Assembly: GCF_000223985.1 (NCBI RefSeq) | Contig: NZ_AFWV01000003.1 | Span: 62,001-126,000, forward strand | Length of the DNA stretch: 64,000 nucleotides | Origin: Thiocapsa marina 5811 | GTDB lineage: Bacteria; Pseudomonadota; Gammaproteobacteria; Chromatiales; Chromatiaceae | Direction of reading: 5' to 3' | In this document: positions 9,901 through 22,713 of the stretch, piece by piece | Position numbering within the stretch: position 1 is the stretch's first letter | Layout: the number at the start of each line of letters is the position of its first letter | Position numbers and translations under genes: made by a program | Notes under the pieces: generated by a model | Seen by the model: only the letters and a program-made list of their open reading frames with translations | Databases searched by the model: none | Told to the model about the DNA's origin: nothing

Positions 9901-10344
9901 TCAACGCACCTCCAACATACGCACCCGGGGGTCTTTCGGCAGCTTCGAAACGTATCCGATCGCCCCGGGCGTGGAGGCGACGCGGCGGATCATCTCCTCT
10001 TCGTTGGCAACCGTGGTCGGCGCCTGTCCGGTCCCGGAGAAGATCTGTCGGTCCCAGCCGGTTCGCAACTGGCTCGGGAACAGCCCCAAGAGATCCTTCG
10101 CGAATGCGATGTGCAGCGGATGGTCGTCAGGCAACACGTAAATCTTCACGGGTTGCCCGTCCGCCCAGAGACGTCGGCGCATGCCGAAATAAAGTCGGGC
10201 CTCGTTCTGGGTCAACTCCCGCGGGGCGAGGCTCTGATTGACGATCGTTTCCTGGCCCGTAAGGCAGGTCGGCCATAGAGCACAGGCGAAGCAGGCGAGC
10301 GAGAATCCGTGAAACCGAAGCGAGCGCCGGACGGCAAGCGCCAT
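9901..10344 (-). CDS. PstS-like periplasmic substrate-binding-domain protein
   Basis: About 147 residues from the ATG at 10344; the frame is open to 10383, but only the shorter start puts the signal peptide at the N-terminus ('MALAVRRSLRFHGFSLACFA', cleavage near 'LTGQ'). The mature part ('PVKIYVLPDDHPLHIAFAKD', 'TVANEEEMIRRVASTPGAIG', 'GYVSKLP') matches the short proteins of about 150 residues related to half of phosphate-binding PstS. Such proteins often precede a beta-barrel gene, and some are followed by sensor kinases, but none is visible here. It likely works with the adjacent barrel in the envelope; the ligand is unproven. Confidence 0.72.
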   Translation of the reverse strand: MALAVRRSLRFHGFSLACFACALWPTCLTGQETIVNQSLAPRELTQNEARLYFGMRRRLWADGQPVKIYVLPDDHPLHIAFAKDLLGLFPSQLRTGWDRQIFSGTGQAPTTVANEEEMIRRVASTPGAIGYVSKLPKDPRVRMLEVR

Positions 10345-10383
10345 TCGGGCATGGTCGGCAGTCCGCTGTCGAGAGCTTCCCAT

Positions 10384-11300
10384 GCGCTAGGGACTTGCGT
10401 GGACACATCCGATTGCCGGGAAGTAGCCTTGAAGACCATTGCCGCGACGGTGGACACCGAGGTCGATGGAGCAGGCCGGAATCGTCCCGATGTAGGCCCA
10501 CCCGAGGATGCACTCGCGCACTGCTTGTCTCCCTAGTCAGGCCGGGAGTGCGCCGCAAGGCGATAGAGGCTCGCATCGCATCCCAGCCGAGCTCAAGGCG
10601 CCGGATCGAAACACCGAAACCACTCTCAAAATCGACTCAGATCGTACTCCAATGCTGCAGTTGACTCAATTCAACGCCGCTTCGCCCCCTGTCCGGAAAG
10701 GCAAAGCAGCCACCTAGAGCAAACCGTCAGTGCGCGCCGCACTCGCGTCGCCACGGTTTCCAGGATCCTCGTCCTCGAGCGGGGCAGTGCGGGATTGCCA
10801 AATGCCGGGGCACGCAGCATCTCGAACCACCGAGCGGCGTCGAGCTGTCGATGTAGTCGCCGCATTGTATTCCCGAGGCCGTCATGCCATTCGAGAAGCG
10901 AATGTGCCTTGTGCCGCCGATCTTCGAATAGCCGCCGGACACTTCCGATGTGTGAGTTTAAGGTGTCAGGCTCGATTCACCCTCTGGCGGTCGTCTACAA
11001 ATACTTGTCGTAGCGAGCAGTCGAGCGTTGCAGAGGTCAGGGTTGACGGGGATGCGGCGGTCCAGGTGCGAGCGGGGCGTGATGCTGTCGGACACCGCGT
11101 TCATTGAGTCTGGCTCCGACTGTTTTGGCGCCATCAGCGACCCCGTCGATGTCGAATCGCGCGGCGTGCAACTCTGATCCGGCTTCCCCTTCAGACCGTA
11201 GGTTACTTTGACTCTCCGATCCGCTCCCACCGAATTTCGAGCATCTCTTGCTCGCCGCGCCCGGTGCGTGGCCCAAGGGCTGCGAACACGATCCCGCCCC
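10384..11300. other. Gene-poor stretch of about 0.9 kb
   Basis: I see no convincing gene here on either strand. The open frames are short, lack ribosome sites and have no recognisable domain. One minus-strand frame through 10671-10960 is open for about 90 codons, with protein-like composition ('LFEDRRHKAHSLLEWHDGLG') but no start I would trust. It may be a decayed gene. The promoter of the PstS-like/beta-barrel operon should lie near 10345-10500. Confidence 0.5.
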
Positions 11301-14126
<2,826 letters not shown>

Positions 14127-14253
14127 GGGCTTGGGAGACCTGCGGCGGTGGGCGGCCAATCCGCGATTATTCCGCAAATCGCAATCGGGCACGATCGCCG
14201 ACAAGCCCTTATACTCGCGTCTTCTGCCGAATCGACGAAGAAGGCCACCGTCC

Positions 14254-15636
14254 TTGACCCCGTCCCATCAACCGCTCGTCGCCTTCACCGGGCTGGAGAA
14301 GCGCGCCGCGGCCGGTCTGGCTGCGATCTTCTCCACGCGCATGCTGGGCCTCTTCATGGTCCTGCCGGTCTTCGCGCTTTATGCGCACGACCTGGACGGC
14401 GCCACGCCTCTGCTGGTCGGGCTGGCGATCGGCGCCTATGGCTTGACGCAGGCACTGTTTCAGATCCCGCTCGGACTGCTCTCGGATCGCATCGGGCGCA
14501 AGCCGGTCATCTACGGGGGGCTGGTGCTCTTTGCCATCGGCAGCGTCGTGGCGGCACTCGCCGACGGGATCGAGATGGTCATCCTCGGGCGCGTACTCCA
14601 AGGCAGCGGGGCCATCGCGGCGGCGACCATCGCGCTCACTGCGGATCTGACCCGCGATGCGGTGCGCACGCGGGCCATGGCGGCGATCGGTATCAGCGTT
14701 GCGCTGTCGTTCGCCGCGGCACTGGTCGTCGGGCCGCCCTTGGCCCGCTGGCTCGGTATCTCCGGGATCTTTTGGCTGACCGCGTTCCTGGCGATCGTCG
14801 GTATGTTGGTGTTGGCTTACGTCGTTCCCGACCCCGCGCGTTCCAGCGTCCATCGCGAGGCCCAGCCGGTACTCGATCAGTTCGCGGGTGTGTTGGGTAA
14901 TCCCACCTTGCTGCGCCTGGATCTGGGCATTTTCCTGCTGCATCTCACCATGGTGAGCCTATTCGTGGTGCTGCCGCTGTCCATCGAGTCGGCCGGCTTG
15001 GCGCCCGTGGATCATTGGCTGCTCTATCTGCCGGTCGTGCTGCTCGCCATCGTCGCGATGGTTCCCTTCATCATCATGGCGGAGCGCGGGGGCAAGGTGA
15101 AGGGTGTGCTGCTCGGTGCGGTCACGGCGATGTGCGCATCCATGGTCGGCTTCTATCTCTTTCACCAGTCGATTTGGGTTGTCGGATTCCTGCTGTTGGT
15201 GATGTTCACGGTCTTCAACCTGATGGAGGCCATCCTGCCGTCGCTGGTCTCGAAGGCGGCGCGCGCCGGTGCACGCGGGACGGCGATGGGGGTCTTCTCA
15301 AGCTCCCAGTTTGTAGGTGCCTTCCTGGGCGGGCTGCTCGGCGGTTTGGCACATCAGAGCTTCGGGGCGGATGCCGTCTATCTGGTCGGCGCCGCGACCT
15401 CCCTGGTGTGGATCGGTCTGGCAGCGACGATGGCGATGCCGGCGAATCTGACGGCGCATGTCCTTTCCCTCGGCGAACAGCCGGCCGAGGAGGGTCTGGG
15501 TCTCGAGGCGCGTCTGCTGGCCATCCCGGGCGTGGAGGATGCCGTCGTCGCGCTCGACGAGGGTGTCGCCTACCTGAAGGTGGACAGTGGCAGACTGGAT
15601 TGGGCAACATTGCAGACATTTTCGGCCAGGGCTTGA
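14254..15636 (+). CDS. MFS transporter with C-terminal YAM-like domain (YajR type)
   Basis: About 460 residues from a TTG at 14254 preceded by AAGAAGG; the frame is open much further upstream but overlaps uvrA. There are twelve predicted membrane segments. '[16 protein letters not shown]' is the MFS loop 2-3 motif and '[20 protein letters not shown]' the antiporter-type motif C region. After the last helix an about 70-residue soluble tail ('[20 protein letters not shown]') looks like the ferredoxin-like YAM domain of YajR. It is probably a proton-driven drug or metabolite exporter; the substrate is unknown. ssb follows 78 bp downstream. Confidence 0.85.
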   Translation: MTPSHQPLVAFTGLEKRAAAGLAAIFSTRMLGLFMVLPVFALYAHDLDGATPLLVGLAIGAYGLTQALFQIPLGLLSDRIGRKPVIYGGLVLFAIGSVVAALADGIEMVILGRVLQGSGAIAAATIALTADLTRDAVRTRAMAAIGISVALSFAAALVVGPPLARWLGISGIFWLTAFLAIVGMLVLAYVVPDPARSSVHREAQPVLDQFAGVLGNPTLLRLDLGIFLLHLTMVSLFVVLPLSIESAGLAPVDHWLLYLPVVLLAIVAMVPFIIMAERGGKVKGVLLGAVTAMCASMVGFYLFHQSIWVVGFLLLVMFTVFNLMEAILPSLVSKAARAGARGTAMGVFSSSQFVGAFLGGLLGGLAHQSFGADAVYLVGAATSLVWIGLAATMAMPANLTAHVLSLGEQPAEEGLGLEARLLAIPGVEDAVVALDEGVAYLKVDSGRLDWATLQTFSARA

Positions 15637-15714
15637 GGCGGAACGCCAAAGTCGGCCGCGAACTTTTAGGCGAGACTACAAACGCCCGCGTTCGGCGCGG
15701 AGCGGGAGGACTGC

Positions 15715-16230
15715 ATGGCAGGCGTCAACAAGGTGATTCTCATCGGCAACCTCGGGGCTGATCCGGAGGTGCGTTATATGCCGAGCGGCGATGCGGTGGC
15801 GAATATCCGCATCGCAACGAGCGAGACCTGGAAGGACAAGAACACGGGTGAGAGGCAGGAGCGCACCGAGTGGCACAACGTCGTGTTCTTCGGGAAGATC
15901 GCCGAAATCGTCAAGCAGTACGTGCATAAGGGCTCGAAGATCTACGTCGAAGGCAAGCTTCGCACGCGTAAGTGGCAGGGTCAGGACGGACAGGATCGCT
16001 ATACGACCGAGGTCGTGGTCGACATCAACGGGACCATGCAGATGCTCGACAGCCGTTCCGGCGGCGGTGGTATGGGGTCATCGGTGCCCTTCGACGACGC
16101 GCCCGCCTATCAGTCGTCGCGAGGCGGCGGACGGCCGCAATCCTCGAGTCCGGCGCCGTCATCCGGAGGGAGCAGCCCCGGGGGCGGCAGCCAAAGTGCG
16201 GCGGATTTCGACGACGATATCCCCTTTTAA
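15715..16230 (+). CDS. ssb: Single-stranded DNA-binding protein
   Basis: 171 residues. The N-terminal OB fold (1-110: '[20 protein letters not shown]', '[20 protein letters not shown]') is classic SSB. A Gly/Ser/Pro-rich disordered linker follows, then the acidic tip 'DFDDDIPF', which recruits repair and replication proteins. It forms tetramers that coat single-stranded DNA. The stop codon is followed within a few bases by an 87-bp inverted-repeat element that could serve as transcription end. Confidence 0.97.
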   Translation: MAGVNKVILIGNLGADPEVRYMPSGDAVANIRIATSETWKDKNTGERQERTEWHNVVFFGKIAEIVKQYVHKGSKIYVEGKLRTRKWQGQDGQDRYTTEVVVDINGTMQMLDSRSGGGGMGSSVPFDDAPAYQSSRGGGRPQSSSPAPSSGGSSPGGGSQSAADFDDDIPF

Positions 16231-16232
16231 AA

Positions 16233-16319
16233 CTGAACCGCGTCCGGCATGTCATGCTTTGTTGTCGCATCGGCTCAATCTCGTGTGAATCGATGAGGCT
16301 CGGAGCTGACGCGGTTCAG
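16233..16319. repeat. 87-bp inverted-terminal element, copy 1 (A-like)
   Basis: Ends are CTGAACCGCGTC and its exact reverse complement GACGCGGTTCAG, 87 bp apart. The element begins two bases after the ssb stop codon. The interior differs from the other copies. Confidence 0.8.
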
Positions 16320-16432
16320 GTATGAAACGCATTTGAGCTTCGAGTTTCTTTGAATCCTGCTTTTCGGAGACATGCGAGAGCAAGTGCTTGTTGAGCACGA
16401 CAACTCACCATCCTCGGCTCTTCGAATGCGGT

Positions 16433-16519
16433 GTTAAAATGTGTTGAGGGCGAGATGCTCATTTGCGTGCGAGGTCGACGTTTAGTGCATCGACAGCCCT
16501 GAGCTGGGACGCGGTTTAC
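16433..16519. repeat. 87-bp element, copy 2 (subfamily A, left end decayed)
   Basis: The interior (GAGATGCT, GACGTTTAGTGCATCGACAG) matches the copy at 41666-41752, and the right end is GGGACGCGGTTTA. The left end has diverged to GTTAAAATGTG. A 21-bp AT-rich spacer then leads to copy 3. Confidence 0.7.
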
Positions 16520-16540
16520 AATGATTTATTTTTTAATATC

Positions 16541-16627
16541 TTAAACCGCGCCGACTCCAGCGGTCGTCAAGTCTGCCGGGGCCGATCCAATACAAAAACG
16601 TCGCATACCGTGCCGGGCGCGGTTTAA
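16541..16627. repeat. 87-bp element, copy 3 (subfamily B)
   Basis: TTAAACCGCGCC at the left and GGGCGCGGTTTAA at the right, with the interior nearly the same as the copies at 41773 and 48588 (AAGTCTGCCGG, GCCGATCC, CATCGCATAC-like). It ends about 30 bp before rfbB, so the rfb promoter lies in or next to it. Confidence 0.85.
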
Positions 16628-16660
16628 GCGTTCCACCTTCAGCGTCAGGGAGCATTGCGT

Positions 16661-17719
16661 GTGTTGACCATTCTCGTCACCGGCGGGGCCGGGTTCATCG
16701 GCGGCAATTTCGTCCATCATATCCTCGAGACGACCGATGCGCGGGTGGTCAACCTCGATCTACTAACCTACGCCGGTAATCTGGATACCCTGGCCAATCT
16801 GAAGGACAACCCGCGTCACGTCTTCGTGCAGGGCGACATCGCCGATCCTGCGCTGGTCGCGCGACTCCTTGCCGAGTACGACGTCGACGCCGTGGTGAAC
16901 TTCGCGGCAGAGAGTCATGTCGACCGCTCGATCGACGGTCCGGCGCAGTTCGTCCAGACGAACGTCGTCGGCACCTTCAATCTGCTGGACTGCTCCCGTG
17001 CGCATTGGGCGAAGCGCAGCGGTGCAGCCAAAGAGGCCTTCCGCTTTCTGCATGTCTCGACCGACGAGGTCTACGGCTCGCTCGGGCCGACGGGTCTCTT
17101 CACCGAGTCGACCCCTTACGCGCCCAACTCGCCCTATTCCGCGTCCAAGGCCGCATCGGACCATCTGGTGCGCGCCTGGTTTCACACCTACGGCCTGCCG
17201 GTGCTCACGACCAACTGCTCGAACAACTACGGGCCTTACCAGTTCCCGGAGAAGTTGATCCCGCTCATGATCCTGAAGGCGCAGCGTGGCGAGTCCTTGC
17301 CCATCTACGGCGACGGCGGGAACGTGCGCGACTGGTTGTACGTCATCGATCACTGTCGGGCGATTCTGCGCGTGCTCGAAGCCGGCAGACCGGGCGAGGT
17401 CTACAACGTCGGCGGCAACAGCGAGAAGACCAATCTCGAGGTCGTGGATACCCTCTGTGCCCTGCTCGACGAGCGCCTGCCCGAGTCGCCCTATCGGCCG
17501 CACGCAGGCCTCAAAGCCTTCGTCAAGGACCGCCCCGGACACGATCGGCGCTATGCGATCGATGCCGGCAAGCTCAAGCGCGAGCTGGGTTGGGAGCCGA
17601 CGGAGACCTTTGAGTCCGGCATGCGCCTGACGGTCGACTGGTATCTGGACCATCCGGACTGGTGTCGGCGGGTCACCGACGGGAGCTATCTCGGCGAACG
17701 TCTCGGCGCTGCCGGTTGA
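16661..17719 (+). CDS. rfbB: dTDP-glucose 4,6-dehydratase
   Basis: About 352 residues. Possible starts are TTG 16655, GTG 16661 or TTG 16664; GTG 16661 has AGGGAG upstream at reasonable distance. It is an extended SDR enzyme: '[15 protein letters not shown]' binds NAD, '[12 protein letters not shown]' is the family signature, '[12 protein letters not shown]' contains the catalytic Thr-Asp-Glu, and '[12 protein letters not shown]' holds the Tyr/Lys pair. It makes dTDP-4-keto-6-deoxyglucose, the second step to dTDP-L-rhamnose for surface polysaccharide. First gene of the rfbBACD operon. Confidence 0.95.
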   Translation: MLTILVTGGAGFIGGNFVHHILETTDARVVNLDLLTYAGNLDTLANLKDNPRHVFVQGDIADPALVARLLAEYDVDAVVNFAAESHVDRSIDGPAQFVQTNVVGTFNLLDCSRAHWAKRSGAAKEAFRFLHVSTDEVYGSLGPTGLFTESTPYAPNSPYSASKAASDHLVRAWFHTYGLPVLTTNCSNNYGPYQFPEKLIPLMILKAQRGESLPIYGDGGNVRDWLYVIDHCRAILRVLEAGRPGEVYNVGGNSEKTNLEVVDTLCALLDERLPESPYRPHAGLKAFVKDRPGHDRRYAIDAGKLKRELGWEPTETFESGMRLTVDWYLDHPDWCRRVTDGSYLGERLGAAG

Positions 17720-17730
17720 GGGATCGGATC

Positions 17731-18612
17731 ATGAATCGAAAAGGCATCATCCTGGCCGGGGGCTCCGGCACGCGCCTCTATCCGCTGACGCGGGCGATCA
17801 GCAAGCAGCTTCTGCCCGTCTACGACAAACCGATGATCTATTACCCGCTCTCGACCCTGATGTTGGCGGGGATTCGCGAGATTCTGATCATCTCCACGCC
17901 GCACGACCTGCCGATGTTCCGATCGCTGCTCGGGGACGGATCCCAATGGGGGCTGCATCTCGAGTATGCCGAGCAGCCCCAGCCTGGCGGGCTCGCGCAA
18001 GCCTTCCTGATCGGCAAGGATTTCGTCGGCACATCGCCGTCCTGCCTGGTCCTCGGCGACAACATCTTCTACGGCCACGGCCTGGTCGATCAGCTGCGGG
18101 CCGCGGGTGCCCGCGAGCGCGGCGCCACCGTCTTCGGCTATTACGTGTCTGACCCCGAACGCTACGGCGTTGCCGAGTTCGATGCGAGCGGGCATGTCCT
18201 GAGCCTCGAAGAGAAACCCATCAAGCCCAAGTCCAACTGGGCGGTGACCGGTATCTATTTCTACGACGATCAGGTCTGCGGGCTGGCCGAGGAGCTGCGC
18301 CCCTCTCCGCGCGGCGAGTTGGAGATCACGGATCTGAACATCCGCTATCTCGAGCAGGGCGAGCTGCACGTCAGTCGGATCGGCCGCGGGACGGCCTGGC
18401 TCGATACCGGCACGCACGAGTCGCTGATGCAGGCCGGGCAGTTCATCGAGACGATCGAGCGTCGCCAGGGGCTTAAGATCTGTTGTCCGGAAGAGGTGGC
18501 CTACTTCAACGGATGGATCGACGACGACCAGCTCCGGGCGATGGGCGAGGCGTTGAAGAAGAGCGGCTACGGCGAGTATCTGCTCGGCCTGCTCCGCCGA
18601 GGTGACGTATGA
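17731..18612 (+). CDS. rfbA: Glucose-1-phosphate thymidylyltransferase
   Basis: 293 residues. The signature '[20 protein letters not shown]' is the nucleotidyltransferase N-terminus; '[20 protein letters not shown]' and '[11 protein letters not shown]' are typical of RmlA. It joins dTTP and glucose-1-phosphate to give dTDP-glucose, the first and feedback-controlled step of dTDP-rhamnose synthesis. It starts eleven bases after rfbB and overlaps rfbC by four bases, so it is translated from the same message. Confidence 0.96.
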   Translation: MNRKGIILAGGSGTRLYPLTRAISKQLLPVYDKPMIYYPLSTLMLAGIREILIISTPHDLPMFRSLLGDGSQWGLHLEYAEQPQPGGLAQAFLIGKDFVGTSPSCLVLGDNIFYGHGLVDQLRAAGARERGATVFGYYVSDPERYGVAEFDASGHVLSLEEKPIKPKSNWAVTGIYFYDDQVCGLAEELRPSPRGELEITDLNIRYLEQGELHVSRIGRGTAWLDTGTHESLMQAGQFIETIERRQGLKICCPEEVAYFNGWIDDDQLRAMGEALKKSGYGEYLLGLLRRGDV

Positions 18613-19175
18613 AGGTTATCGAGACGGCTATCCCAGGCGTCCTGATCCTCGAGCCGAAGGTCTTCGGCGACGAGCGCGGCTACTTCATGGAGACCTACCG
18701 GACCAATCGCTACGAGGATCTCGGGATCCCCGCGCCCTTTGTCCAAGACAACCTCTCCTACTCGCGTCGGGGTGTGCTGCGGGGCCTTCACGTCCAGCAC
18801 CCGCATGCCCAAGGCAAGTTGGTGCAGGTCATGGACGGCGAGGTGTTCGACGTCGCGGTCGATATTCGCCGGGGCTCGCCGACCTTCGGGCGCTGGGTCG
18901 GTGCGACCCTGTCCGGAGAGAACCGGCGCCAGTTCTGGATCCCGCCGGGATTTGCACACGGCTTCCTGGTGACCGGCGACTCGGCGCTTTTCATCTACAA
19001 GAATACGGCTTATTACAGCCCGGAGACCGAGCTTAGCCTGCGCTGGGACGACCCCGAGATCGGCATCGATTGGCCGCTCGAGGGGGCGCCCGAGCTCTCT
19101 GCAAAAGACTCGGTCGCGCTCTGTCTGAACGAGATCCCACCCGAACGCCTTCCCGACTACGAGGCCAGCCTATGA
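18609..19175 (+). CDS. rfbC: dTDP-4-dehydrorhamnose 3,5-epimerase
   Basis: 188 residues, cupin fold. '[20 protein letters not shown]' contains the substrate-binding arginines and catalytic His; '[20 protein letters not shown]' and '[12 protein letters not shown]' carry the Tyr/Asp motif region. It converts dTDP-4-keto-6-deoxyglucose to the L-lyxo form. ATGA overlaps link it to rfbA upstream and rfbD downstream. Confidence 0.96.
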   Translation: MKVIETAIPGVLILEPKVFGDERGYFMETYRTNRYEDLGIPAPFVQDNLSYSRRGVLRGLHVQHPHAQGKLVQVMDGEVFDVAVDIRRGSPTFGRWVGATLSGENRRQFWIPPGFAHGFLVTGDSALFIYKNTAYYSPETELSLRWDDPEIGIDWPLEGAPELSAKDSVALCLNEIPPERLPDYEASL

Positions 19176-20083
19176 CCACCACGCGCACGATCGCCGAACG
19201 GCCCCGTATCCTGCTGATCGGCGCCAACGGTCAAGTCGGCTGGGAGCTGCGGCGGACACTCGCGACACTTGGCGACGTGATTCCGGCATCGCTCGAAGGG
19301 GAATACGGGCCGACGATCGATCTGATGGACTCCGCCGCCATGGCGAGACTCGTCGAAGACAGCGCCCCGGATGCGGTCGTGAATGCCGCCGCTTACACCG
19401 CCGTCGACAAGGCCGAGACGGACCGCGACATCGCGCGGCGAATCAACGCGGATGCGGTCGGCGAGCTGGGCGCCTTGCTGGCCGGGCGCGGCACACCGAT
19501 CATCCATTACTCGACCGACTTCGTGTTCTCCGGCAATCTCGATCGGCCCTACCGGGAAGACGACGTCCCGGGTCCGCTCAATGTCTACGGCGAGACCAAG
19601 CTCGGCGGAGAGCAGGCTTTGCTGAGCTCCGGCGCCCGTGCCCTGATCTTCCGCACCAGCTGGGTCTACGGCATCCGTGGCGCCAATTTCCTACTGACGA
19701 TGCTGCGTCTGCTCAAAGAGCGCGACGAGCTGCGCATCGTCGACGATCAGATCGGCTCGCCGACCTGGAGCCGGATGTTGGCCTCGGCGACCGCCTTGGT
19801 GCTCTACCGGGTCTTGCGCGGCGAGCTGGATCTGGAGAAGGTCGGCGGGCTGTATCATCTGACCGGCTCGGGTCAGGTCAGCTGGTACGGGTTTGCGAGC
19901 GCGATCCTGGAAAACGCCGGCTTGGAGGCAAATCTCATCCCGATCCCGTCGTCCGAATATCCGGCGCCGGCGCGCCGCCCGCTCTACTCGGTCCTCGACA
20001 ACAGCCTCTTCCAAGAGACCTTCGGACTGTCGATGCCGGATTGGCGTCTGTCCTTGAAACAGTGTCTGGACGAGAAGACTTAA
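19172..20083 (+). CDS. rfbD: dTDP-4-dehydrorhamnose reductase
   Basis: 303 residues from the ATG overlapping the rfbC stop. 'ILLIGANGQVGWELRRTL' is the NAD(P)-binding loop, 'NAAAYTAVDKAETD' the family motif, 'YSTDFVFSG' and 'NVYGETKLGGEQ' the catalytic Ser/Thr-Tyr-Lys region ('YGETK'). It makes dTDP-L-rhamnose, the last step of the pathway. The TAA stop is the first part of an 85-bp inverted-repeat element. Confidence 0.95.
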   Translation: MTTTRTIAERPRILLIGANGQVGWELRRTLATLGDVIPASLEGEYGPTIDLMDSAAMARLVEDSAPDAVVNAAAYTAVDKAETDRDIARRINADAVGELGALLAGRGTPIIHYSTDFVFSGNLDRPYREDDVPGPLNVYGETKLGGEQALLSSGARALIFRTSWVYGIRGANFLLTMLRLLKERDELRIVDDQIGSPTWSRMLASATALVLYRVLRGELDLEKVGGLYHLTGSGQVSWYGFASAILENAGLEANLIPIPSSEYPAPARRPLYSVLDNSLFQETFGLSMPDWRLSLKQCLDEKT

Positions 20084-20164
20084 AGCGCGTCTCACCGGGA
20101 TCGAGGATATCTCCGAAGCCAAACGCAACGTGAAAATGACCGTGTCGCTCTGGACGCGGTTTAG
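20080..20164. repeat. About 85-bp inverted-terminal element, copy 4
   Basis: TTAAAGCGCGTC at the left pairs with GACGCGGTTTAG at the right, one mismatch. The left end contains the rfbD TAA stop. The interior is not like subfamily A or B. Confidence 0.7.
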
Positions 20165-20167
20165 CCC

Positions 20168-20249
20168 TGTAGGGTGGACGAGCGAGAGCGAAGTCCACCT
20201 CAGCCCTATGCCGGCGCTGGTGGACTGCGCTGTGCTTGTCCACCCTACC
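20168..20249. repeat. GTAGGGTGGAC-type inverted repeat
   Basis: GTAGGGTGGAC at the left end and GTCCACCCTAC at the right, with inner GAAGTCCACC and GGTGGACTGC able to pair as well. The 'GAGCGAGAGCGAA' core is shared with the 72-bp tandem repeat at about 44.9 kb. It lies between the convergent ends of rfbD and lon. Confidence 0.75.
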
Positions 20250-20258
20250 CGTACGATA

Positions 20259-22667
20259 TCAGGCCCTCGGCGCTGCTCCGAACAAGAGTGGCAGAACGTC
20301 GTGGTAGCGCGACGCGAAATGCACCTTGAAGCCCTTGCGGACATGCGCGGGCACCTCTTCGAACTCGCCGCGGTTGTCCTCCGGCAGGATGATCTCGCGG
20401 ATGCCGGCGCGCCGCGCCGCGATCAGTTTCTCGCGGATGCCGCCGACCGGGAAGACCTCGCCGGTGAGCGTGATCTCCCCGGTCATGGCGAGCCGCCGGA
20501 TCGGTTGGTTGCGGGCGAGGGAGAGGAGGGCGGATGTCATGGTGATCCCGGCCGAGGGACCGTCCTTCGGGGTGGCGCCCGCGGGGACGTGGACATGGAT
20601 GAAGGCGTTCTCGAAGAAGGCCGGATCCGCTCCGAGCTCGGCGGCGTGCCCGACCAAATAACCGTAGGCGATCTCGGCCGACTCCTTCATGACGTCGCCG
20701 AGCTGGCCGGTGAGCTTGAAGCCGCGGGTGAAGCTGTGGGTCCGGGCGGCCTCGATCGAGAGTGTCGCGCCGCCCATGGCGGTCCAAGCGAGCCCCGTCA
20801 CGACGCCGGGCCCGGAAAGTTTGCGCTCGTCGCGAAACACCGGGCTGCCCAGATAGTCCTTTAGATCGCTCTCGCCGACGCTGATCGGCGTCTCCTCGCC
20901 TTCGAGCATACGCACGGCGACCTTGCGCACGATCTTGCCGAGCTGTTTCTCCAGGCGACGCACCCCGGCATCCCGGGCGTAACCCTCGATCAAGGCGCGT
21001 AGCGTTTTGGTGTCGAGTGCGACCGTGCGCTTGGCGAGTCCGGCCCGTTCGATCTGACGGGGCAGCAGATATTTCTTGGCGATCTGAAGCTTCTCCTCGG
21101 CGATGTAGCCCGAGAGTTGAATCACCTCCATGCGGTCGAGCAAGGGGCCCGGGATGCTGTCGGTCTGGTTTGCGGTGCAGACGAACAGGACCTTCGAGAG
21201 GTCGAAGCGCAGATCCAGATAGTGATCGAGAAAGTCGCTGTTCTGCTCCGGGTCCAGGACCTCGAGCAGGGCCGAGGCCGGATCGCCATGGTAGGAGGCG
21301 CCGATCTTGTCGATCTCGTCGAGCATGATCACGGGGTTGGCCGTGCCGGCGTCCTTCATCGCCTGCAGAAACTTGCCGGGCATGGCGCCGATGTAGGTGC
21401 GACGGTGACCCTTGATCTCGGCCTCGTCGCGGATGCCGCCCACCGAGAAGCGGTAGAAGCGCCGACCGAGCGCATCGGCGATGGAGTGCCCGATCGAGGT
21501 CTTGCCGACACCGGGCGGGCCGACGAGCAAGATGATGGAGCCGGCGATCTCGCCCTTATGGATACCGACGGCGAGGAACTCGAGGATGCGCTTCTTCACG
21601 TCTTCCAGCCCGTAATGATCGCGGTCCAGGACGCGCCGTGCGCGTTTGAGATCCAGCTTGTCGGCGGAGTGCTTACCCCAGGGCAGGATGCTGATCCAGT
21701 CCAGGTAGTTGCGGGTCACGGCGTATTCCGGAGAGCCGGTCTCCAGCATGCGCAGTTTGTTCATCTCCTCGTCGACCCGTTTGGTTGCCTGCTCGGTCAG
21801 CGTGAGCTTGGCCAGCCGCTCGTTGAAGCGGTCGATCTCTGCGGTGCGGTCGTCCTTGGCGATGCCCAGCTCCTTTTGGATCGCCTTGAGCTGCTCGCGC
21901 AGAAAGAACTCGCGCTGCTGCTTCTGCATCTTCTCTTCGACGGTGCGCCGGATCTTCTGCTGGGCACGGGCGAGCTCGAGCTCGTTGTTGAGCAGGACGA
22001 GCACCTTTTCCATCCGCGGCAGGAGCGGCAGGATCTCCAGCACCTCCTGGAGCTGCTCCTTGGTCGATGTCGTGAGGCTGGCCGCGAAATCGGAGAGATG
22101 CGATGGGTCGTCGGGGCCGAAGCGATCGAGGAACATCCGCAGCTCTTCCACGTAGAGCGGGTTGAGCGGCAGCAGCTCCTTGATGGTGTTGATCACGGCC
22201 ATGGCGTAGGCCTTGATCTCTTCGTTCGGTGGACCGGAGGGTTCGGGGAGATAGGTGACCTGCGCGTCGAACGGCGCCTCCCTGCTGACCCAGGTGGCGA
22301 TTCTGAAGCGTTGCAGGCACTCCACGAGCACCTGCAGGTGGCCGTCCTGCTGATGGACGCGATGGACCCGGCAAGCCGTACCGACCGAATAAAAGTCCGT
22401 GGTGTGCGCCTCTTCGGAGGTCTCGCTGCGCACCAGAACCACGCCGAGGATCTTATGCTCGCTTGCTCCGACCGCCTCCAGCGTCGAGGCCCAGCCGCCG
22501 GCATCCATCAACAGCGGAACCGCCTGTCCGGGAAAAAAGGGACGCGAGGCGACGGGCAGAATGGGGATGCGCGTCGGCAGCACATCGTTGGCCCGCGCAA
22601 GCGTGATCTCGGAACCCTCGTCGATCTCGATTTCGCTCGTATTCGCGTCTGAATCCCGGCCCGCCAT
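20259..22667 (-). CDS. lon: ATP-dependent protease Lon
   Basis: 802 residues from the ATG at 22667, which has GGAG seven bases upstream; an ATG at 22673 is too close to that site. N-terminal substrate domain ('RIPILPVASRPFFPGQAVPL'), coiled-coil arm ('QKQQREFFLREQLKAIQKEL'), AAA module with Walker A 'GPPGVGKTSIGHSIA' and Walker B 'VIMLDEIDKIG', and the S16 protease with catalytic Ser in 'PKDGPSAGITM' and a downstream Lys. It is a cytosolic quality-control protease. The N-terminal 35 residues are longer and more acidic than in E. coli. Confidence 0.95.
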   Translation of the reverse strand: MAGRDSDANTSEIEIDEGSEITLARANDVLPTRIPILPVASRPFFPGQAVPLLMDAGGWASTLEAVGASEHKILGVVLVRSETSEEAHTTDFYSVGTACRVHRVHQQDGHLQVLVECLQRFRIATWVSREAPFDAQVTYLPEPSGPPNEEIKAYAMAVINTIKELLPLNPLYVEELRMFLDRFGPDDPSHLSDFAASLTTSTKEQLQEVLEILPLLPRMEKVLVLLNNELELARAQQKIRRTVEEKMQKQQREFFLREQLKAIQKELGIAKDDRTAEIDRFNERLAKLTLTEQATKRVDEEMNKLRMLETGSPEYAVTRNYLDWISILPWGKHSADKLDLKRARRVLDRDHYGLEDVKKRILEFLAVGIHKGEIAGSIILLVGPPGVGKTSIGHSIADALGRRFYRFSVGGIRDEAEIKGHRRTYIGAMPGKFLQAMKDAGTANPVIMLDEIDKIGASYHGDPASALLEVLDPEQNSDFLDHYLDLRFDLSKVLFVCTANQTDSIPGPLLDRMEVIQLSGYIAEEKLQIAKKYLLPRQIERAGLAKRTVALDTKTLRALIEGYARDAGVRRLEKQLGKIVRKVAVRMLEGEETPISVGESDLKDYLGSPVFRDERKLSGPGVVTGLAWTAMGGATLSIEAARTHSFTRGFKLTGQLGDVMKESAEIAYGYLVGHAAELGADPAFFENAFIHVHVPAGATPKDGPSAGITMTSALLSLARNQPIRRLAMTGEITLTGEVFPVGGIREKLIAARRAGIREIILPEDNRGEFEEVPAHVRKGFKVHFASRYHDVLPLLFGAAPRA

Positions 22668-22713
22668 CCTCATTCTCCTCGTTCGCCGATACCCCTCGTC
22701 GGATCGGCCAATT

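Noticed and set aside
21117-22652. 511-codon plus-strand open frame
   Set aside because: Antisense to lon, with no domain and biased composition; lon motifs on the minus strand are unambiguous.
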